From: Alphaproteobacteria bacterium
GTDB lineage: Bacteria > Pseudomonadota > Alphaproteobacteria > RF32 > CAG-239
Assembly (NCBI GenBank): GCA_017964705.1
Contig: JAGCRL010000165.1
Coordinates: 1 to 6,340, forward strand
Reading direction: 5' to 3'
DNA: 6,340 nt
Position numbers and translations under genes: made by a program. The stretch's first letter is position 1, and each line of letters begins with the position of its first letter. Shown here piece by piece: positions 6,028 through 6,340 of the stretch. The notes under the pieces were generated by a model that had not been told where the DNA came from, made no database searches, and saw only the letters and a list, made by a program, of their open reading frames with translations.

Positions 6028-6340
6028 TTATGCCTTTTTATAATTACTCATCAACAAGCCGAGCACCCTGTCAACCGTTGCCTTCAAATCTTTGCGTTCC
6101 ACCACAATATCCACCATTCCGTGTTCTTTTAAGTATTCCGCAGTTTGAAAACCTTCCGGTAACTTCTCACGAATAGTCTGCTCTATCACACGTTTACCGG
6201 CAAAACCAATAAGTGCCCCCTTCTCGGCAATATGAATATCTCCTATCCTCGCAAAAGAAGCCGATTCACCGCCGGTTGTCGGATCGGTAAAAATAGAAAT
6301 ATAAGGTAATCCTTTTTCTTTTAATCGATTAATTGCCGCA
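6028..6340 (-). CDS. accD: Acetyl-CoA carboxylase carboxyltransferase beta subunit, C-terminal part
   Basis: AccD pairs with AccA to move the carboxyl group from biotin on AccB to acetyl-CoA, making malonyl-CoA for fatty-acid synthesis in the cytoplasm. Only the last 103 codons are in the window; the zinc-finger N-terminus lies to the right. The translation shows the family landmarks [39 protein letters not shown] and [18 protein letters not shown], ending normally in NYKKA. Against the usual pattern, three positions in the conserved crotonase core differ: Glu follows TTGG where Val is normal, Lys replaces Pro after IAE, and Lys replaces Pro before RVIEQT. The frame is intact, so I take the gene as functional. 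It is convergent with the FHA gene. The alphaproteobacterial partners of accD (trpA, folC) are not visible here: folC, commonly downstream, is absent. Confidence 0.95.
   Translation of the reverse strand, partial: AAINRLKEKGLPYISIFTDPTTGGESASFARIGDIHIAEKGALIGFAGKRVIEQTIREKLPEGFQTAEYLKEHGMVDIVVERKDLKATVDRVLGLLMSNYKKA

Overview
The window looks like chromosome of a low-GC Gram-negative bacterium, most likely an alphaproteobacterium. The evidence is an outer-membrane LPS-assembly pair (an LptF-type permease gene overlapping lptD), a GrpE, and the C-terminus of an AccD whose residue pattern is of the alphaproteobacterial type. By-eye GC counts on sample lines give about 33-38% in the core genes. 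A host-associated or gut alphaproteobacterial lineage would fit, but that is inference. There are no RNA genes, insertion sequences or CRISPR arrays.

Layout. (1) 1-3031, minus strand: lptF then lptD, overlapping by 11 bases. LptD runs off the left edge after 640 codons. Together they serve the last stages of LPS export, extraction from the inner membrane (LptF, in LptBFG) and insertion into the outer membrane (LptD). No lptG lies between them. (2) 3032-3270: an AT-rich divergent intergenic region with a good sigma-70-type promoter driving a small exported protein (3271-3660) that has a His/Gly-rich tail and ends in a hairpin terminator. (3) 3820-4380: grpE, the DnaK nucleotide-exchange factor, behind a heat-shock-like promoter and followed by a bidirectional terminator. 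(4) 4417-5960: two unfamiliar genes transcribed divergently from a shared 200-base region, one encoding an all-helical orphan protein with an internal duplication, the other a short FHA-domain protein with clearly higher GC (about 50%). (5) 6028-6340, minus strand: the C-terminal 103 residues of accD, for the first committed step of fatty-acid synthesis.

The housekeeping genes are ordinary. The most interesting part is block 4, which looks like an accessory insertion between grpE and accD. It is closed at each end by a strong bidirectional terminator. In its middle, two near-consensus promoters point away from each other, and exactly between their -35 boxes sits an imperfect 20-base-periodic direct repeat that may be a shared operator. 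Nothing in the window proves a function for this pair, but the arrangement suggests that they are co-regulated.
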